NCBI GenBank assembly: GCA_000955875.1
Contig: JYOE01000014.1
Location: 155,328-219,327, forward strand
Direction: 5' to 3'
Origin: Terrabacter sp. 28
Lineage (GTDB): Bacteria; Actinomycetota; Actinomycetes; Actinomycetales; Dermatophilaceae
Length of the DNA stretch: 64,000 nucleotides
The notes under the pieces are model-generated. The model was not told where the DNA came from. It saw only the letters and a program-made list of their open reading frames with translations, and made no database searches. Below are positions 1 through 9,056 of the stretch, one piece after another. The translations under genes were made by a program, and so were the position numbers. Numbering within the stretch: the first letter of the stretch is position 1; every line of letters starts with the position of its first letter.

Positions 1-134
1 ACGACGGCGATGACGACGACCACCACCGCGACGACCGCCGCGATGACCTGCGTGCGCTGGCGGTCCTTGCGGGCGGCCTCGGCGCGCAGCTGCGCTGCCC
101 GGGCCGCCGTCTCTGCGCGGTTGCTCTTCGCCAC
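1..134 (-). CDS. N-terminus of probable thioredoxin/DsbA-type membrane protein (partial)
   Basis: Only the first 44 codons lie in the window; the gene runs off the left edge. The GTG start at 134 has a GGAGG ribosome site just upstream on the minus strand. The peptide begins VAKSNRAETAARAAQLRAEA, a charged Ala/Arg-rich cytoplasmic stretch, followed by KDRQRTQVIAAVVAVVVVV, the beginning of a membrane helix. In related actinobacteria this layout is typical of membrane-anchored DsbA-like thiol-disulfide proteins whose catalytic domain is outside the cell. The catalytic part is not visible, so the function is inference from the N-terminal style only. Confidence 0.5.
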   Translation of the reverse strand, partial: MAKSNRAETAARAAQLRAEAARKDRQRTQVIAAVVAVVVVVIAV

Positions 135-324
135 GGGTTCCGTCCTCCGTCTGTCTGCTGCCGTCCCGGCACTTGTACTACGCGCTGTAGTTGACACCGC
201 CAACTCTAGCGAGGTCCCCCTGACCAGCGTCGGGCGGTTCGGCGGAGTTCCCGGGAGTCACCGGTCACACCCGGACCACTGCGCGGCCCAGCACGTATGC
301 CGTCCGGTCACCGGACGGCACACG
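135..324. other. Intergenic region, rlmB terminator and upstream region of the partial gene
   Basis: This gap holds the 3' side of rlmB and the region upstream of the partial gene at 1-134, both read on the minus strand. A short AT-containing stretch near 175-205 could hold the promoter of the partial gene. The hairpin at 299-319 is listed separately. I see no further gene. Confidence 0.5.
299..319 (-). terminator. Hairpin after rlmB
   Basis: The arms GCCGTCCGGT and ACCGGACGGC form a perfect 10-bp inverted repeat just past the rlmB stop codon. It has no U-tract, as is common in high-GC actinobacteria. The first bases overlap a copy of the window-wide octamer GTATGCCG at 295-302. Confidence 0.6.
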
Positions 325-1293
325 TCAGCCGCGACGCTGGCGGGCGATCTCGTAGAGGGTGACGCCCGTGGCGATGCCGGCGTTCAGCGACTCGACCGCC
401 GAGCTCATCGGGATCGAGACGATCTGGTCGCAGGTCTCGCTGACGAGGCGCGAGAGACCCTTGCCCTCGGAGCCGGTGACGATGACGAGCGGCTCGGAGG
501 CCAGGGTCAGGTCGGGCAGCTCGACGTCCCCGTCCATGTCGAGGCCGAGGATGAAGAAGCCGGCCTTCTTGAACTCCTCGAGGGCACGGTTGAGGTTGCT
601 CGCCTTGGCGACCGGCACGCGCGCGGCAGCACCGGCCGACGTCTTCCACGCCGAGGCGGTCATGCCGACCGAGCGGCGCTCGGGCACGACGACGCCGTGG
701 CCGCCGAAGGCCGCGACGGAGCGGATGATCGCGCCGAGGTTGCGCGGGTCGGTGATCCCGTCGAGCGCCACGACGAGCGGAATGCCGGGCATCTCGGGGT
801 CGATGAGGTCGCTCGGGTGCGCGTAGTCGTAGGGCGGCACCTGCAGGGCGAGGCCCTGGTGCACGGCGCCGTCGGTGAGCCGGTCGAGCTCGCCGCGCGG
901 GGTCTCGAGGATCGGCAGGCCCCGCTCGGTCGCGATCTTGAGAGCCTCGCGCACGCGGTCGTCGGAGTCGATGCGGCCCGCGACGTACATCGTCGACACG
1001 GGGATGTCGGCGCGCAGGGCCTCGACCACCGAGTTGCGCCCGGCGACGATCTCGCTCGAGCCCTTGGTGCGTCGCTGCGGTCGGGCCGGTCCGCGGGAGG
1101 ACCCGCCGCCCGGGCCACCCTGGCGCTTGGCCACGGCCTTCGCGCGCTTGTGCGCCGGGTGGTACTCGCGGTCGGCGGCCTTCGGCGTGGGCCCCTTGCC
1201 CTCGAGGCCGCGACGACGCTGGCCGCCGGATCCGACGGTCGCGCCCTTGCCGCCCTTCCGGATGGCGCCGCGCCGCTGGGAGTTGCCTGGCAT
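325..1293 (-). CDS. rlmB: 23S rRNA (guanosine-2'-O-)-methyltransferase RlmB (TrmH/SpoU family)
   Basis: This 322-residue protein carries the three SPOUT methyltransferase motifs: [15 protein letters not shown] (about 178-192), VTGSEGKGL (272-280) and [13 protein letters not shown] (294-306). Residues 1-80 are a disordered Lys/Arg/Gly-rich RNA-binding extension common in actinobacterial members. An L30e-like substrate-binding domain follows (about 81-155). The family methylates the 2'-hydroxyl of a guanosine in the peptidyl-transferase loop of 23S rRNA (G2251 in E. coli) using S-adenosylmethionine. The ATG start lies 1 nt beyond the cysS stop codon, so the two genes form a tight operon, the usual actinobacterial order. 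Confidence 0.93.
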   Translation of the reverse strand: MPGNSQRRGAIRKGGKGATVGSGGQRRRGLEGKGPTPKAADREYHPAHKRAKAVAKRQGGPGGGSSRGPARPQRRTKGSSEIVAGRNSVVEALRADIPVSTMYVAGRIDSDDRVREALKIATERGLPILETPRGELDRLTDGAVHQGLALQVPPYDYAHPSDLIDPEMPGIPLVVALDGITDPRNLGAIIRSVAAFGGHGVVVPERRSVGMTASAWKTSAGAAARVPVAKASNLNRALEEFKKAGFFILGLDMDGDVELPDLTLASEPLVIVTGSEGKGLSRLVSETCDQIVSIPMSSAVESLNAGIATGVTLYEIARQRRG

Positions 1294-1294
1294 G

Positions 1295-2785
1295 TCAGCC
1301 CTGTGCCTTCTCGGCCCCGAGGGCCGCGTTCGTGGAGTCGGTGGCGTCGGCCGCGGCCCTCGTCGGGCGCGCGAGCGACCACTGGGCCCCCGACTGGGTG
1401 TCGGTGATCTCGATGCCGACCGCGGTCAGCTGGTCGCGGATCTCGTCGGCGCGCTCGAAGTCGCGCTCCTGCCGGGCGACCTGGCGGGCGTCGAGCTGGG
1501 CGCGGACGAGCGCCTCCAGCGCGAGCTCGACGGCAGCTTCCTCGCGCGCGTCGCCCGAGCCCCAGTGGGCCGCGAGCGGGTTGACGCCGAGCACGTCGGT
1601 CATCGCCACGACGGCGGCCGCGGCCTCGAGTGCCGCCTCGTCGTCGTCCTCGTCGAGCGCCGTGTTGCCGGCCCGCACCGTGTCGTGCACGACGGCGAGC
1701 GCCCCGCTGACGCCGAGGTCGTCGTCCATCGAGGCGACGAAGGCCTCGGGCAGTGCCGCCACGTCGAGCGGCACGATGGCGCCCCGCCGCGACGCCCGCT
1801 CGAGGAAGCCCTCGATGCGGTCGACCGCGGCCGACGCCTCGTCGAGCGAGCCGGGGTGGTACTCGATCATCGAGCGGTAGTGCGCGGCCGTGAGGTAGTA
1901 GCGCAGCACGATCGGGCGCGTGTCCTCGAGCAGGTGGCGCACCTCGAGCGCGTTGCCGAGCGACTTGCCCATCTTCTGGCCCTTGACCGTCACCCAGGCG
2001 TTGTGGAGCCAGTAGCGGGCGAAGCCGAGGCCGGCCGCGCGCGACTGCGCCAGCTCGTTCTCGTGGTGCGGGAACCGCAGGTCGATGCCACCACCGTGGA
2101 TGTCGAACTCGTCGCCGAGCCAGCGCCGGGCCATCGCCGAGCACTCGAGGTGCCAGCCCGGGCGGCCCGTGCCGAACGGCGTCGGCCACGAGGCGCTCTC
2201 GGGCTCGTCGGCCTTGCGGCCCTTCCAGAGCGCGAAGTCGCGCGGGTCGCGCTTGCCGCGCGGGTCGGCGTCGTCGGCGCTCGCCATGTCGTCGATGGAC
2301 TGGCCCGTGAGCGAGCCGTACTCGGGCCACGAGCGCACGTCGAAGTAGACGTCGCCGCTGCCGTCGGGGGCGGCATACGCGTGCCCCTTCTCGATGAGCG
2401 TCTCCATCAGCGTGACCATGTCGGGCACGTGCCCGGTGGCGCGCGGCTCGTAGGTGGCCGGCTCGACGCCGAGGGCGTCGAGCGCCTGCGCGGTGAGGCG
2501 CTCGTTGCGGTAGGTCAGGGCGAACCAGTCCTCACCCGCCTCCGCCGCCTTGCGCAGCACCTTGTCGTCGATGTCGGTGACGTTGCGCACGAGCGTCACG
2601 TCGTAGCCGTGACCCGTCTCGAGCCAGCGGCGCAGCACGTCGAACGCGACGGCGAACCGGATGTGCCCGATGTGCGGCGCACCCTGCGTCGTGAGACCAC
2701 AGATGTACATGCCGACCTTGCCCGCCTCGCGCGGCGTGAACTCGCGCAGCTCCCGGGTTGCGGTGTCGAACAGTCGTAGGGTCAC
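1295..2785 (-). CDS. cysS: Cysteinyl-tRNA synthetase
   Basis: This class I synthetase charges tRNA-Cys. The chosen GTG at 2785 gives 496 residues. It is preceded by TAGACT and a 7-nt gap, so the message is probably leaderless; an in-frame start farther upstream at 2839 has no such signal. Visible motifs are HIGH (38-41), KMGKS (271-275, the KMSKS variant) and the zinc ligands C29, C215, H240 and E244, matching the E. coli set. Length and the C-terminal anticodon-binding region fit CysS rather than the shorter ligase MshC of mycothiol synthesis. It heads a two-gene unit with rlmB. A product for cysteine use fits an organism whose main thiol is mycothiol. Confidence 0.93.
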   Translation of the reverse strand: MTLRLFDTATRELREFTPREAGKVGMYICGLTTQGAPHIGHIRFAVAFDVLRRWLETGHGYDVTLVRNVTDIDDKVLRKAAEAGEDWFALTYRNERLTAQALDALGVEPATYEPRATGHVPDMVTLMETLIEKGHAYAAPDGSGDVYFDVRSWPEYGSLTGQSIDDMASADDADPRGKRDPRDFALWKGRKADEPESASWPTPFGTGRPGWHLECSAMARRWLGDEFDIHGGGIDLRFPHHENELAQSRAAGLGFARYWLHNAWVTVKGQKMGKSLGNALEVRHLLEDTRPIVLRYYLTAAHYRSMIEYHPGSLDEASAAVDRIEGFLERASRRGAIVPLDVAALPEAFVASMDDDLGVSGALAVVHDTVRAGNTALDEDDDEAALEAAAAVVAMTDVLGVNPLAAHWGSGDAREEAAVELALEALVRAQLDARQVARQERDFERADEIRDQLTAVGIEITDTQSGAQWSLARPTRAAADATDSTNAALGAEKAQG

Positions 2786-2839
2786 CCGCCGAAGTCTATC
2801 GGCGCACGACGTCGCACCCGACCACGCGCACCCGAGCAC

Positions 2840-2861
2840 GTATGCCGTCCGGCCGGCATAC
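2840..2861. promoter_or_regulatory. Inverted repeat of the GTATGCCG octamer between cysS and the next gene
   Basis: GTATGCCG (2840-2847) and CGGCATAC (2854-2861) form a perfect 8-bp inverted repeat around a 6-nt centre. It lies in the short divergent space between cysS (minus) and the gene at 2904 (plus), upstream of both probable -10 boxes. This is the only place in the window where two copies of the octamer face each other. It may be an operator, or simply two copies of a genome-wide motif. Confidence 0.5.
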
Positions 2862-2903
2862 GCTCTCGGCCTCCTCGCGCGTCCCCGCGGCTACGCTCGC
2901 GCC

Positions 2904-3653
2904 ATGGCGGAACCGCGGCTCACGAGCTACGAGCGGCTCGACGGCGCAGAGGTGCGGGCCGTCATCACCTACCTCGGCGAGCGCATCGACACCTACCTGC
3001 CGCGCCACCCCGGGCTGCGCGCGGCGACCGACGAGCTCGGCAAGGTCGTCGACGGACTGCAGGAGCGGTCGCTGAGCGCACCCCGGCAGCGGGCCGCACT
3101 CGTGCTCGTCGCCCGCGCGCTCATCCTCGTCGTCGCGGCCGTGTCGGTCGTCGCCGTGGTGACGGCCGTGCGCGACGCCCTGACGCGGGTCGGCAAGCTG
3201 GCCGCGTTCGAGTGGCTGCCCGTGCTCGAGAGCCTCATCAACGACCTCGTCTTCGCCGGCATCGCCATCTGGTTCCTGCTCTCGCTCGCCGACCGGGTGG
3301 TGCGCAACGACCTCATCCGGCGGCTGCACCGGCTGCGGTCGCTCGCGCACATCATCGACATGCACCAGATGAGCAAGGACCCCGCCCCCGTGCTCGGCCG
3401 CTCGGTGCCTGCGGAGCCTGCCGCCCCCGAGCGGGTCAGCCCGCGCACGATGTCGGCCCGCGACTACGGCCTCTACCTCGAGTACTGCTCGGAGCTGCTG
3501 TCGCTGACCTCGAAGGCGGCCGCCCTGTGCGCCGAGGAGTCCACCGACGCCCTCGTGCTCGACACGGTGAGCGAGATCGAGAACCTCACGACCGGGATGA
3601 GCCGCAAGATCTGGCAGAAGATAAGCCTCCTGCGCGAGACCCCTCACACCTGA
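2904..3653 (+). CDS. Unknown protein with two membrane helices
   Basis: The predicted protein has 249 residues and I do not recognise a named family. Two hydrophobic segments, about 64-88 and 110-129, suggest a membrane hairpin with both long ends on the same side. Right after the second helix is a striking basic and His-rich stretch, IRRLHRLRSLAHIIDMHQMS (about 138-157), which looks conserved and functional. The C-terminal third is amphipathic and Leu-rich (EYCSELLSLTSKAAALCAEE). TACGCT lies 6 nt before the ATG, so the mRNA is probably leaderless. The gene sits between cysS and the mscR unit, converging on the latter with a 5-nt gap. Confidence 0.75.
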   Translation: MAEPRLTSYERLDGAEVRAVITYLGERIDTYLPRHPGLRAATDELGKVVDGLQERSLSAPRQRAALVLVARALILVVAAVSVVAVVTAVRDALTRVGKLAAFEWLPVLESLINDLVFAGIAIWFLLSLADRVVRNDLIRRLHRLRSLAHIIDMHQMSKDPAPVLGRSVPAEPAAPERVSPRTMSARDYGLYLEYCSELLSLTSKAAALCAEESTDALVLDTVSEIENLTTGMSRKIWQKISLLRETPHT

Positions 3654-3658
3654 CCGGG

Positions 3659-4324
3659 TCAGTGGCCCCGGCGGACCCACTCGTCGAGGTCGGGCTGCTC
3701 GGCGCCGATCGTCGTCGAGTCGCCGTGGCCGGTCAGCACCACGGTCTCGGGTGGCAGGCTCAGCAGCCGGTCGCGGATCGAGTCGACGATCGTCGGGAAG
3801 TCGGAGTACGACCGCCCCGTCGCGCCCGGCCCGCCCTGGAAGAGGGTGTCGCCGGTGAACACGACGCCGAGCGCCGGAGCGTGGAAGCAGCAGGCGCCCG
3901 GAGCATGACCCGGCGTGTGGAGCAGCCGCAGCTCGACGTCGCCGACGGTGATGACGTCGCCGTCCGCGAGGTCCTGCGTCGGCTCGAGGTCGGGGTGGCT
4001 CTGGCTCCAGAGCACGCGGTCGTCCGGGTGCAGAGCGACCTGCGCGCCGGGATGGGCCGCGAGCAGCTGGGGAACGACGGTGACGTGGTCGTCGTGCGCG
4101 TGGGTCAGCAGCACGTGCGTCAGGCGCCGGTCGCCGACGAGCTCGAGGATGGGGGCGGCGTCGTGCGGGGCGTCGACGACGACGCAGGTCTCCTCGTCAC
4201 CGACCACCCACACGTTGTTCTCGACGTCCCACGTGCCGCCGTCGAGGCTGAAGGTGCCCGACGTCGTCGTGTGGTCGATGCGCACGCCTCCCGCCGAGGG
4301 CTGGATGTCTGCGGCCGTCGTCAC
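3659..4324 (-). CDS. MBL-fold hydrolase coupled to mscR
   Basis: This 221-residue metallo-beta-lactamase-fold protein resembles the glyoxalase II group. The zinc site is visible as HAHDDH (75-80), later GH in HTPGHAPG, D in FTGDTLF, and H in LTGHGDS. The GTG start overlaps the mscR stop (GTGA), indicating translational coupling. The same pair, an MSH-dependent formaldehyde or nitrosothiol reductase followed by an MBL hydrolase, is found in mycobacteria (Rv2259-Rv2260). A reasonable role is hydrolysis of an S-acyl-mycothiol, such as S-formylmycothiol produced by MscR. That substrate is inference from context; the fold and metal site are seen directly. Confidence 0.85.
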   Translation of the reverse strand: MTTAADIQPSAGGVRIDHTTTSGTFSLDGGTWDVENNVWVVGDEETCVVVDAPHDAAPILELVGDRRLTHVLLTHAHDDHVTVVPQLLAAHPGAQVALHPDDRVLWSQSHPDLEPTQDLADGDVITVGDVELRLLHTPGHAPGACCFHAPALGVVFTGDTLFQGGPGATGRSYSDFPTIVDSIRDRLLSLPPETVVLTGHGDSTTIGAEQPDLDEWVRRGH

Positions 4325-5403
4325 AGCTCGACCACCGATCGCAGCACTTCGCCGGCGTGCATCTTGTCGAACGCGGCCTCGATGTCGCCGAGGCCGATGC
4401 GCTCGGTGACGAACGCGTCGAGGTCGAACCGGCCCTGCTTGTAGAGCTCGACGAGCATCGGGAAGTCGCGGCTCGGGAGGCAGTCGCCGTACCAGCTCGA
4501 CTTCAGCGCGCCGCCGCGGCCGAAGATCTCGATCATCGGGAGCGTCACCTGCTTGTCGGGCGTCGGCACGCCGACGAGCACGACGGTGCCGGCGAGGTCG
4601 CGGGCGTAGAACGCCTGCTCGTACGTCTCGGGACGCCCGACCGCCTCGACGACGACGTCGGCGCCGTTGCCGCCCGTGAGCCCCCGGATCGCCTCGACCG
4701 GGTCGGTGGTCGCGCTGTTGACGGTGTGCGTGGCACCGAAGTGCCTGGCCTGCTCGAGCTTCCGGTCGTCGATGTCGACGGCGATGATCGTCGTCGCGCC
4801 GGCCACCTGCGCCCCCGCGACGGCGGCGTTGCCGACCCCACCGCAGCCGATGACGGCGACCGAGTCGCCGCGGGTCACGCCGCCGGTGTTCACGGCCGCG
4901 CCGAAGCCGGCCATGACGCCGCAGCCGAGCAGGCCCACGGCGGCCGCGTCGGCCTCGGGCACCTTCGTGCACTGGCCCGCCGCCACCAGGGTCTTCTCGA
5001 TGAACGCGCCGATGCCGAGCGCCGGCGTGAGCTCGGTGCCGTCGGTCAGCGTCATCTTCTGCTTCGCGTTGTGGGTGTCGAAGCAGTACCAGGGCTTGCC
5101 CTTGGCGCAGGCGCGGCACTGGCCGCAGACGGCCCGCCAGTTGAGGATGACGAAGTCGCCGGGCGCCACCTCGGTGACGCCCTCGCCCACGGCCTCGACC
5201 GTGCCGGCCGCCTCGTGGCCGAGCAGGAACGGGTAGTCGTCGTTGATGCCGCCCTCGCGGTAGTGCAGATCGGTGTGGCACACGCCGCACGTCTTGATCG
5301 CGACGACGGCCTCACCGGGCCCCGGGTCGGGCACGACGACGTCGACGACCTCGACGTCGGCCCCCTTGGCCCGGCTGATGACACCCTTGACGGTCTGCGG
5401 CAT
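4321..5403 (-). CDS. mscR: S-nitrosomycothiol reductase / mycothiol-dependent formaldehyde dehydrogenase
   Basis: This zinc-dependent medium-chain alcohol dehydrogenase has 360 residues. Catalytic zinc ligands include C39 (CGVCHTD) and H63-E64 (GHEAAG). Structural zinc cysteines are C93, C96, C99 and C107 in [15 protein letters not shown]. The NAD-binding turn is [10 protein letters not shown]. The overall pattern, including [12 protein letters not shown], matches the mycothiol-dependent class III enzymes that oxidise S-hydroxymethyl-mycothiol and reduce S-nitrosomycothiol. Presence of mshA and mshD in the same window supports mycothiol as cofactor. It is coupled to the downstream MBL hydrolase, and a cluster of repeated 14-16-bp elements lies in its upstream region (5490-5661), which may control it. 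Confidence 0.88.
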   Translation of the reverse strand: MPQTVKGVISRAKGADVEVVDVVVPDPGPGEAVVAIKTCGVCHTDLHYREGGINDDYPFLLGHEAAGTVEAVGEGVTEVAPGDFVILNWRAVCGQCRACAKGKPWYCFDTHNAKQKMTLTDGTELTPALGIGAFIEKTLVAAGQCTKVPEADAAAVGLLGCGVMAGFGAAVNTGGVTRGDSVAVIGCGGVGNAAVAGAQVAGATTIIAVDIDDRKLEQARHFGATHTVNSATTDPVEAIRGLTGGNGADVVVEAVGRPETYEQAFYARDLAGTVVLVGVPTPDKQVTLPMIEIFGRGGALKSSWYGDCLPSRDFPMLVELYKQGRFDLDAFVTERIGLGDIEAAFDKMHAGEVLRSVVEL

Positions 5404-5489
5404 GACGGCTCCTTCTGCCTCGTCGGTACGGTCCGTTCGATCCTGCCAAACGCCGAGATCGCCCCGACGGGCGGTCGCCGAGTGCAGCC

Positions 5490-5661
5490 TCGAGTGCTCA
5501 GTTGCTGCACTGGCGTGCCGTGGAGGAGCCGAGCTGGCTCATGTCGCTCCTTGTCGATGAACACCGAGTCTTCCCCCCGAGTCGAGTGCTCGGTTTCCGA
5601 CGTGCTCGGCGTGCGAGGAACTGAGCACTCGACTGTCTGCGTGAGTCGAGTGCTCAGTTCC
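5490..5661. repeat. Four copies of an AACTGAGCACTCGA-type element upstream of mscR
   Basis: Copies lie at 5490-5503, 5581-5595, 5618-5634 and 5644-5660; the third is in opposite orientation to the other three. The last two form an 18-bp perfect inverted repeat (5617-5634 with 5644-5661) around a 9-nt loop. The second copy has G for A (GCTCGGTT). The array occupies most of the gap upstream of mscR and downstream of the gene at 5674. The outer pair may act as a terminator for that gene. Repeated spacing suggests a regulator-binding array or a small repeat family. Confidence 0.7.
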
Positions 5662-5673
5662 CTTCGTCGTGGG

Positions 5674-6039
5674 TCAGCGACCGAGGTCCTCGCGCGTCGG
5701 GTCGTGCCGGTCGGCCTCGCGCAGCCGCTCGTCTCGCTCCCGACGCGACTCCTCCGCGCCACCGCTCCGGTCGCGCGCCTCGGCCTCCAGCCGCTCGGCC
5801 TCGACCTCAGCACGCTGTGCCTGGGCGCGGGCCATCTGCGACCGGGCTTGGGCCTCGGTGGCGGCGGCCTCTTGCTCGCGCAGCTCTTGGTCGTGTTCGC
5901 GGGCCTGCTCGCGGATGTCGGCGGCCCGTTCGCGCTGCGCCTCGACTCGGTGGCCCCGGCCGCGAGCGGCGACGAAGCCGATGACGGCGAGAACGACGAC
6001 GATCGCCACGACGATCCAGATGATGGTGCTGACTTGCAT
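5674..6039 (-). CDS. Small membrane-anchored coiled-coil protein
   Basis: I do not recognise a characterised family. The 121-residue protein begins with one hydrophobic helix (about 5-25, ending VIGFVAARGRG). A long, highly charged helical region follows, rich in Glu, Arg, Ala and Gln, with heptad-like spacing, so it is probably a single-pass protein with a cytoplasmic coiled coil. GAGGAGG lies about 6 nt before the ATG. The gene lies alone between mscR and ispF on the same strand. Its composition resembles many small stress or envelope-associated proteins of actinobacteria, but no specific function can be assigned. Confidence 0.7.
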   Translation of the reverse strand: MQVSTIIWIVVAIVVVLAVIGFVAARGRGHRVEAQRERAADIREQAREHDQELREQEAAATEAQARSQMARAQAQRAEVEAERLEAEARDRSGGAEESRRERDERLREADRHDPTREDLGR

Positions 6040-6110
6040 GCCGGACCTCCTCGGCGGGCCACGCGCCGATGCGTCGCCCTACACCGTGGGCGTACCCGCC
6101 GCGGCCGCCG

Positions 6111-6626
6111 TCAAGCGCCGCCCGTCGTCGAGGACGCCTGGTCCACGGCGACGACGAGGGCGGTCGCGATCGCCGCGACCCCCTCGCCTCTGCCGGTGAG
6201 CCCTAGGCCGTCGGTAGTGGTGCCGCTCACCGACACCGGGGCGCCGGCGGCCTCCGACAGCGCGGCCTCGGCCTCACCCCGACGCGTGCCGATCTTCGGC
6301 CTGTTGCCGACGACCTGCACGGCGATGTTGCCGATCTCGTAGCCGGCCTCCCGCACGAGCCGGGCCGCCTCGGCGAGCAGCGTCACGCCGGACGCGCCTG
6401 CGAGCTCGGGCCGGGCGGTGCCGAAGTGGGCGCCGAGGTCACCGATCGCCGCGGCGGAGAAGATCGCGTCGCACGCTGCGTGCGCGGCGACGTCTGCGTC
6501 GGAGTGCCCGTCGAGGCCACGCTCGCCCGGCCAGTGCAGCCCGGCCACCCACAGCTCGCGGTCGGAACCCTCCGGGGCGTACGCGTGGACGTCCACCCCG
6601 ACGCCGACGCGCGGCAGCGTGGTCAT
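6111..6626 (-). CDS. ispF: 2-C-methyl-D-erythritol 2,4-cyclodiphosphate synthase
   Basis: IspF catalyses the fifth step of the non-mevalonate isoprenoid pathway, cyclising CDP-methylerythritol 2-phosphate and releasing CMP. The 171-residue protein shows the metal-binding DVHAY near residue 12, the HSDADV motif, the GDLGAHF loop, and the C-terminal signature [14 protein letters not shown]. The ATG overlaps the stop codon of the upstream SDR gene (ATGA), so translation is coupled to it. In many actinobacteria ispD and ispF are adjacent; here an SDR gene separates them. Confidence 0.95.
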   Translation of the reverse strand: MTTLPRVGVGVDVHAYAPEGSDRELWVAGLHWPGERGLDGHSDADVAAHAACDAIFSAAAIGDLGAHFGTARPELAGASGVTLLAEAARLVREAGYEIGNIAVQVVGNRPKIGTRRGEAEAALSEAAGAPVSVSGTTTDGLGLTGRGEGVAAIATALVVAVDQASSTTGGA

Positions 6627-7444
6627 CGGTCCTGCTTCCAGTCGATGGGCCCGCGGTGCACCTTGTGCGGCGCGGCCTGGGCGACCGGCTTGATCACCAT
6701 GGTGTCGATGTTGACGTGCTGCGGCAGCCCCACGACGAAGCCGACGCACTCGGCCACGTCGTCGGCGACGAGGGGCCGGTCGACGCCCTCGTAGACCTTG
6801 TCGGCAGCGGCCCGGTCGCCGTGCAGCCGGGTGAGGGAGAACTCCTCGGTGCGCACCATTCCGGGGCGGATGTCGATGACGCGGATGTTCTCGCCGTTGA
6901 GCTCGAGCCGGAGGGTCTCGGAGACCACCGACGTGCCGTGCTTGGCCGCGACGTAGCCGGCTCCGCCCTCGTAGACGCGCTCGCCCGCGATCGAGCTGAT
7001 GTCGACGATCGTGGCGCGAGCCGACTGCCGCAGCAGCGGCAGCACGGCCTGCGTGACACGCAGCGTCCCGACGACGTTGCTGGAGTACATGCGCTCCCAC
7101 TCGTCGGGGTCGCCGTCCTCGACGCGGTTCACGCCGAGGGCGCCGCCGGCATTGTTGACGAGCACGTCGCAGCGGCCGAGGCCCGCGACGCCGCTCTCGA
7201 CGGATGCCGCGTCGGTGACGTCCATGACGACCGCCCGCGCGTGTCCGCCTGCGCCCTCGACGGCGGCGACGACCTCGTCGAGCTTCTCGCGCCGGCGGCC
7301 GGCGACGACGACCTCGAAGCCGTCACCGGCAAGGCGGCGCGCGATGGCCGCGCCGATACCGGTGCCGCCACCGGTGACGAGGGCGAGGGGTCGGGACTGG
7401 TCAGCCGTCTGCTCGGTCATCTGCACGGTCATCTGCTCGGTCAC
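6623..7444 (-). CDS. SDR-family NADP-dependent oxidoreductase (COG4221 type)
   Basis: This classical short-chain dehydrogenase has the cofactor turn TGGGTGIG, the NNAG motif, and a catalytic Ser (ISSIAG) with YVAAK. The substrate is unknown; relatives act on small hydroxy acids and aldehydes. I chose the GTG at 7444 because TATCCT lies exactly 7 nt upstream, the leaderless arrangement seen in this window. A TTG at 7462 and ATGs at 7432 and 7420 are alternatives. The gene is inserted between ispD and ispF, two genes normally adjacent, and overlaps ispF by 4 nt, so it may be part of the same transcript. Confidence 0.85.
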   Translation of the reverse strand: MTEQMTVQMTEQTADQSRPLALVTGGGTGIGAAIARRLAGDGFEVVVAGRRREKLDEVVAAVEGAGGHARAVVMDVTDAASVESGVAGLGRCDVLVNNAGGALGVNRVEDGDPDEWERMYSSNVVGTLRVTQAVLPLLRQSARATIVDISSIAGERVYEGGAGYVAAKHGTSVVSETLRLELNGENIRVIDIRPGMVRTEEFSLTRLHGDRAAADKVYEGVDRPLVADDVAECVGFVVGLPQHVNIDTMVIKPVAQAAPHKVHRGPIDWKQDR

Positions 7445-7528
7445 GCTGCCGAGGATAGGCAACTCCCCCGTGGGATGTTGTGCACGGTCACGCGTGACCG
7501 CGCGACACGTCGAACGGGAGCGTTCGGG

Positions 7529-8230
7529 TCAGGTGCTCTCGGCGAGCAGGCGCGCGGCTGTCTCGAGGTCGGCCGGCGTCGTCACCTTGAACGCGCGAGC
7601 GTCACCCTCGACGACGAGCACTGGCTCACCGAGCCGCTCGACGAGCCCGGCGTCGTCGGTCGCGTCGCTCGACGCTGCGTGGGCGCGCACGAGCACGTCG
7701 CGGCGGAAGCCCTGGGGCGTCTGGACTGCCCGCAACGACGAGCGATCGGGCGTCGCGACGACCAGACCCTCGACGTCCACCTGCTTGACCGTGTCGACGA
7801 CCGCCGTGCCCGGTACGACGGCAACGGCCCCCGCCGTGACCGCAGCCACGACCCGGTCGAAGACCTCGACCGGGGTGAGGCACCGTGCCGCGTCGTGCAC
7901 GAGCACGACCTCGACGCCCGCTGACAAGGCACCGAGCCCGGACGCCACCGAGTCGCCCCGCTCGGCGCCACCCACGACGACCGTCACGGCGCCCGCCGGC
8001 CCGACCTCACGGCATACGGCCTCGGCGATCGCCTGCGCGCTCTCGACGTGGGACGCGGGGACGACGAGCACGACCTCGGAGACGGCCGCGCACGCAAGAA
8101 CCCCCCGCAGGGCGTGCCCGAGGAGGGGCACCCCGGCGAGGGGCACGAACGCCTTCGGGACCGAGGCCCCCAGACGTGAACCGGAGCCGGCCGCGACGAC
8201 GATGACGCCGACGCGACCGGCTCCGGTCAT
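7529..8230 (-). CDS. ispD: 2-C-methyl-D-erythritol 4-phosphate cytidylyltransferase
   Basis: IspD transfers CMP to methylerythritol 4-phosphate in the non-mevalonate isoprenoid pathway. The 233-residue protein shows the nucleotide-binding AAGSGSRLG near the N-terminus with PKAF after it, GGAERGDSVASG, VHDAARC, VQTPQGF and TDDAGLVE, all hallmarks of the family, and ends with FKVTTPADLETA. The ATG is 14 nt beyond the carD stop codon, and the carD-ispD order is the conserved actinobacterial one. Expression is therefore probably driven from the carD promoter, with the downstream SDR having its own probable promoter. Confidence 0.95.
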   Translation of the reverse strand: MTGAGRVGVIVVAAGSGSRLGASVPKAFVPLAGVPLLGHALRGVLACAAVSEVVLVVPASHVESAQAIAEAVCREVGPAGAVTVVVGGAERGDSVASGLGALSAGVEVVLVHDAARCLTPVEVFDRVVAAVTAGAVAVVPGTAVVDTVKQVDVEGLVVATPDRSSLRAVQTPQGFRRDVLVRAHAASSDATDDAGLVERLGEPVLVVEGDARAFKVTTPADLETAARLLAEST

Positions 8231-8244
8231 GTGGTGTGAGCTGC

Positions 8245-8727
8245 TCAGGACGCGAGGACCTCGTCGAGGATGGTCTCGGCCTTCTCCTCGTCGGTCTTCT
8301 CCGCGAGCGCGAGCTCGGAGACGAGGATCTGGCGGGCCTTGGCGAGCATCCGCTTCTCACCGGCGGACAGGCCGCGGTCCTGGTCACGACGCCACAGGTC
8401 GCGCACGACCTCGGCGACCTTGATGACGTCACCCGACGCGAGCTTCTCGAGGTTCGCCTTGTAGCGGCGCGACCAGTTGGTCGGCTCCTCCGTGTGCGGG
8501 GTGCGCAGCACCTCGAACACGCGGTCCAGACCCTCCTGACCCACGACGTCACGAACGCCCACGAGGTCGCAGTTCTCGGCTGGCACTTCGATCGTCAGGT
8601 CACCCTGAGCGACCTTGAGCTTGAGGTAGAGCTTGTCCTCTCCCTTGATCGTGCGTGTGTTGATCTCTTCGATGAGTGCAGCCCCGTGGTGGGGGTACAC
8701 GACCGTCTCGCCGACCTTGAAAACCAT
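8245..8727 (-). CDS. carD: CarD family RNA polymerase-binding transcription regulator
   Basis: This protein stabilises the open promoter complex by binding the RNA polymerase beta subunit and the upstream edge of the bubble; it is essential in mycobacteria. The 160-residue sequence begins [20 protein letters not shown], the Tudor-like RNA polymerase interaction domain, and continues into a helical DNA-binding domain containing the [14 protein letters not shown] segment. Its ribosome site AAAGGGGAAAA precedes the ATG. It heads the unit with ispD and is divergent from the LpqE-like lipoprotein, the same arrangement as Rv3583c and Rv3584 in M. tuberculosis. Confidence 0.95.
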   Translation of the reverse strand: MVFKVGETVVYPHHGAALIEEINTRTIKGEDKLYLKLKVAQGDLTIEVPAENCDLVGVRDVVGQEGLDRVFEVLRTPHTEEPTNWSRRYKANLEKLASGDVIKVAEVVRDLWRRDQDRGLSAGEKRMLAKARQILVSELALAEKTDEEKAETILDEVLAS

Positions 8728-9056
8728 CTGCTGTTTTCCCCTTTCGCGACCTCCAGATTATCACGATCCAGCGCCCATCGCGATTTGAGGAACCGGCATC
8801 ATCGCAGGTCAGAGCCACAGTCCGGCCCCAGGACGTCATGCCGGACGTCTTGACAGAGAGCCCTTTGGCGTGCATCGAGCGGCCCTCGCCACGGCCTTCC
8901 GGCGGCCCCACGACGGCCCCACGACGGCCCCACGGCGGCCGTCCGGTCGGCTCCGGGACACCCGAACCCACCCTCCGGTGCGGTCGCCGGCGCCCGAGGG
9001 GCACCTCGCGGCGGGTGCACGACGCTCCCGACGCGGCCGCCGGTAGGCTGTCGCCC
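8728..9056. promoter_or_regulatory. Divergent carD / lpqE-like control region with an 11-bp triple repeat
   Basis: This 329-bp region drives carD leftward and the lipoprotein gene rightward. A clear -10 box TAGGCT lies 7 nt before the GTG at 9057. At 8903-8935 the unit CGGCCCCACGA occurs three times head to tail with an 11-bp period; the last copy ends in G. Such one-helical-turn spacing suits cooperative protein binding, though a neutral repeat is possible. No additional gene is seen. Confidence 0.55.

Noticed and set aside
10-1407. Long open plus-strand frame at the left edge
   Set aside because: It is antisense to rlmB, which has all three SPOUT motifs, and it has no recognisable domain.
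8728-9056. Additional small genes in the carD upstream region
   Set aside because: Frames there lack start signals and follow the repeat composition only.
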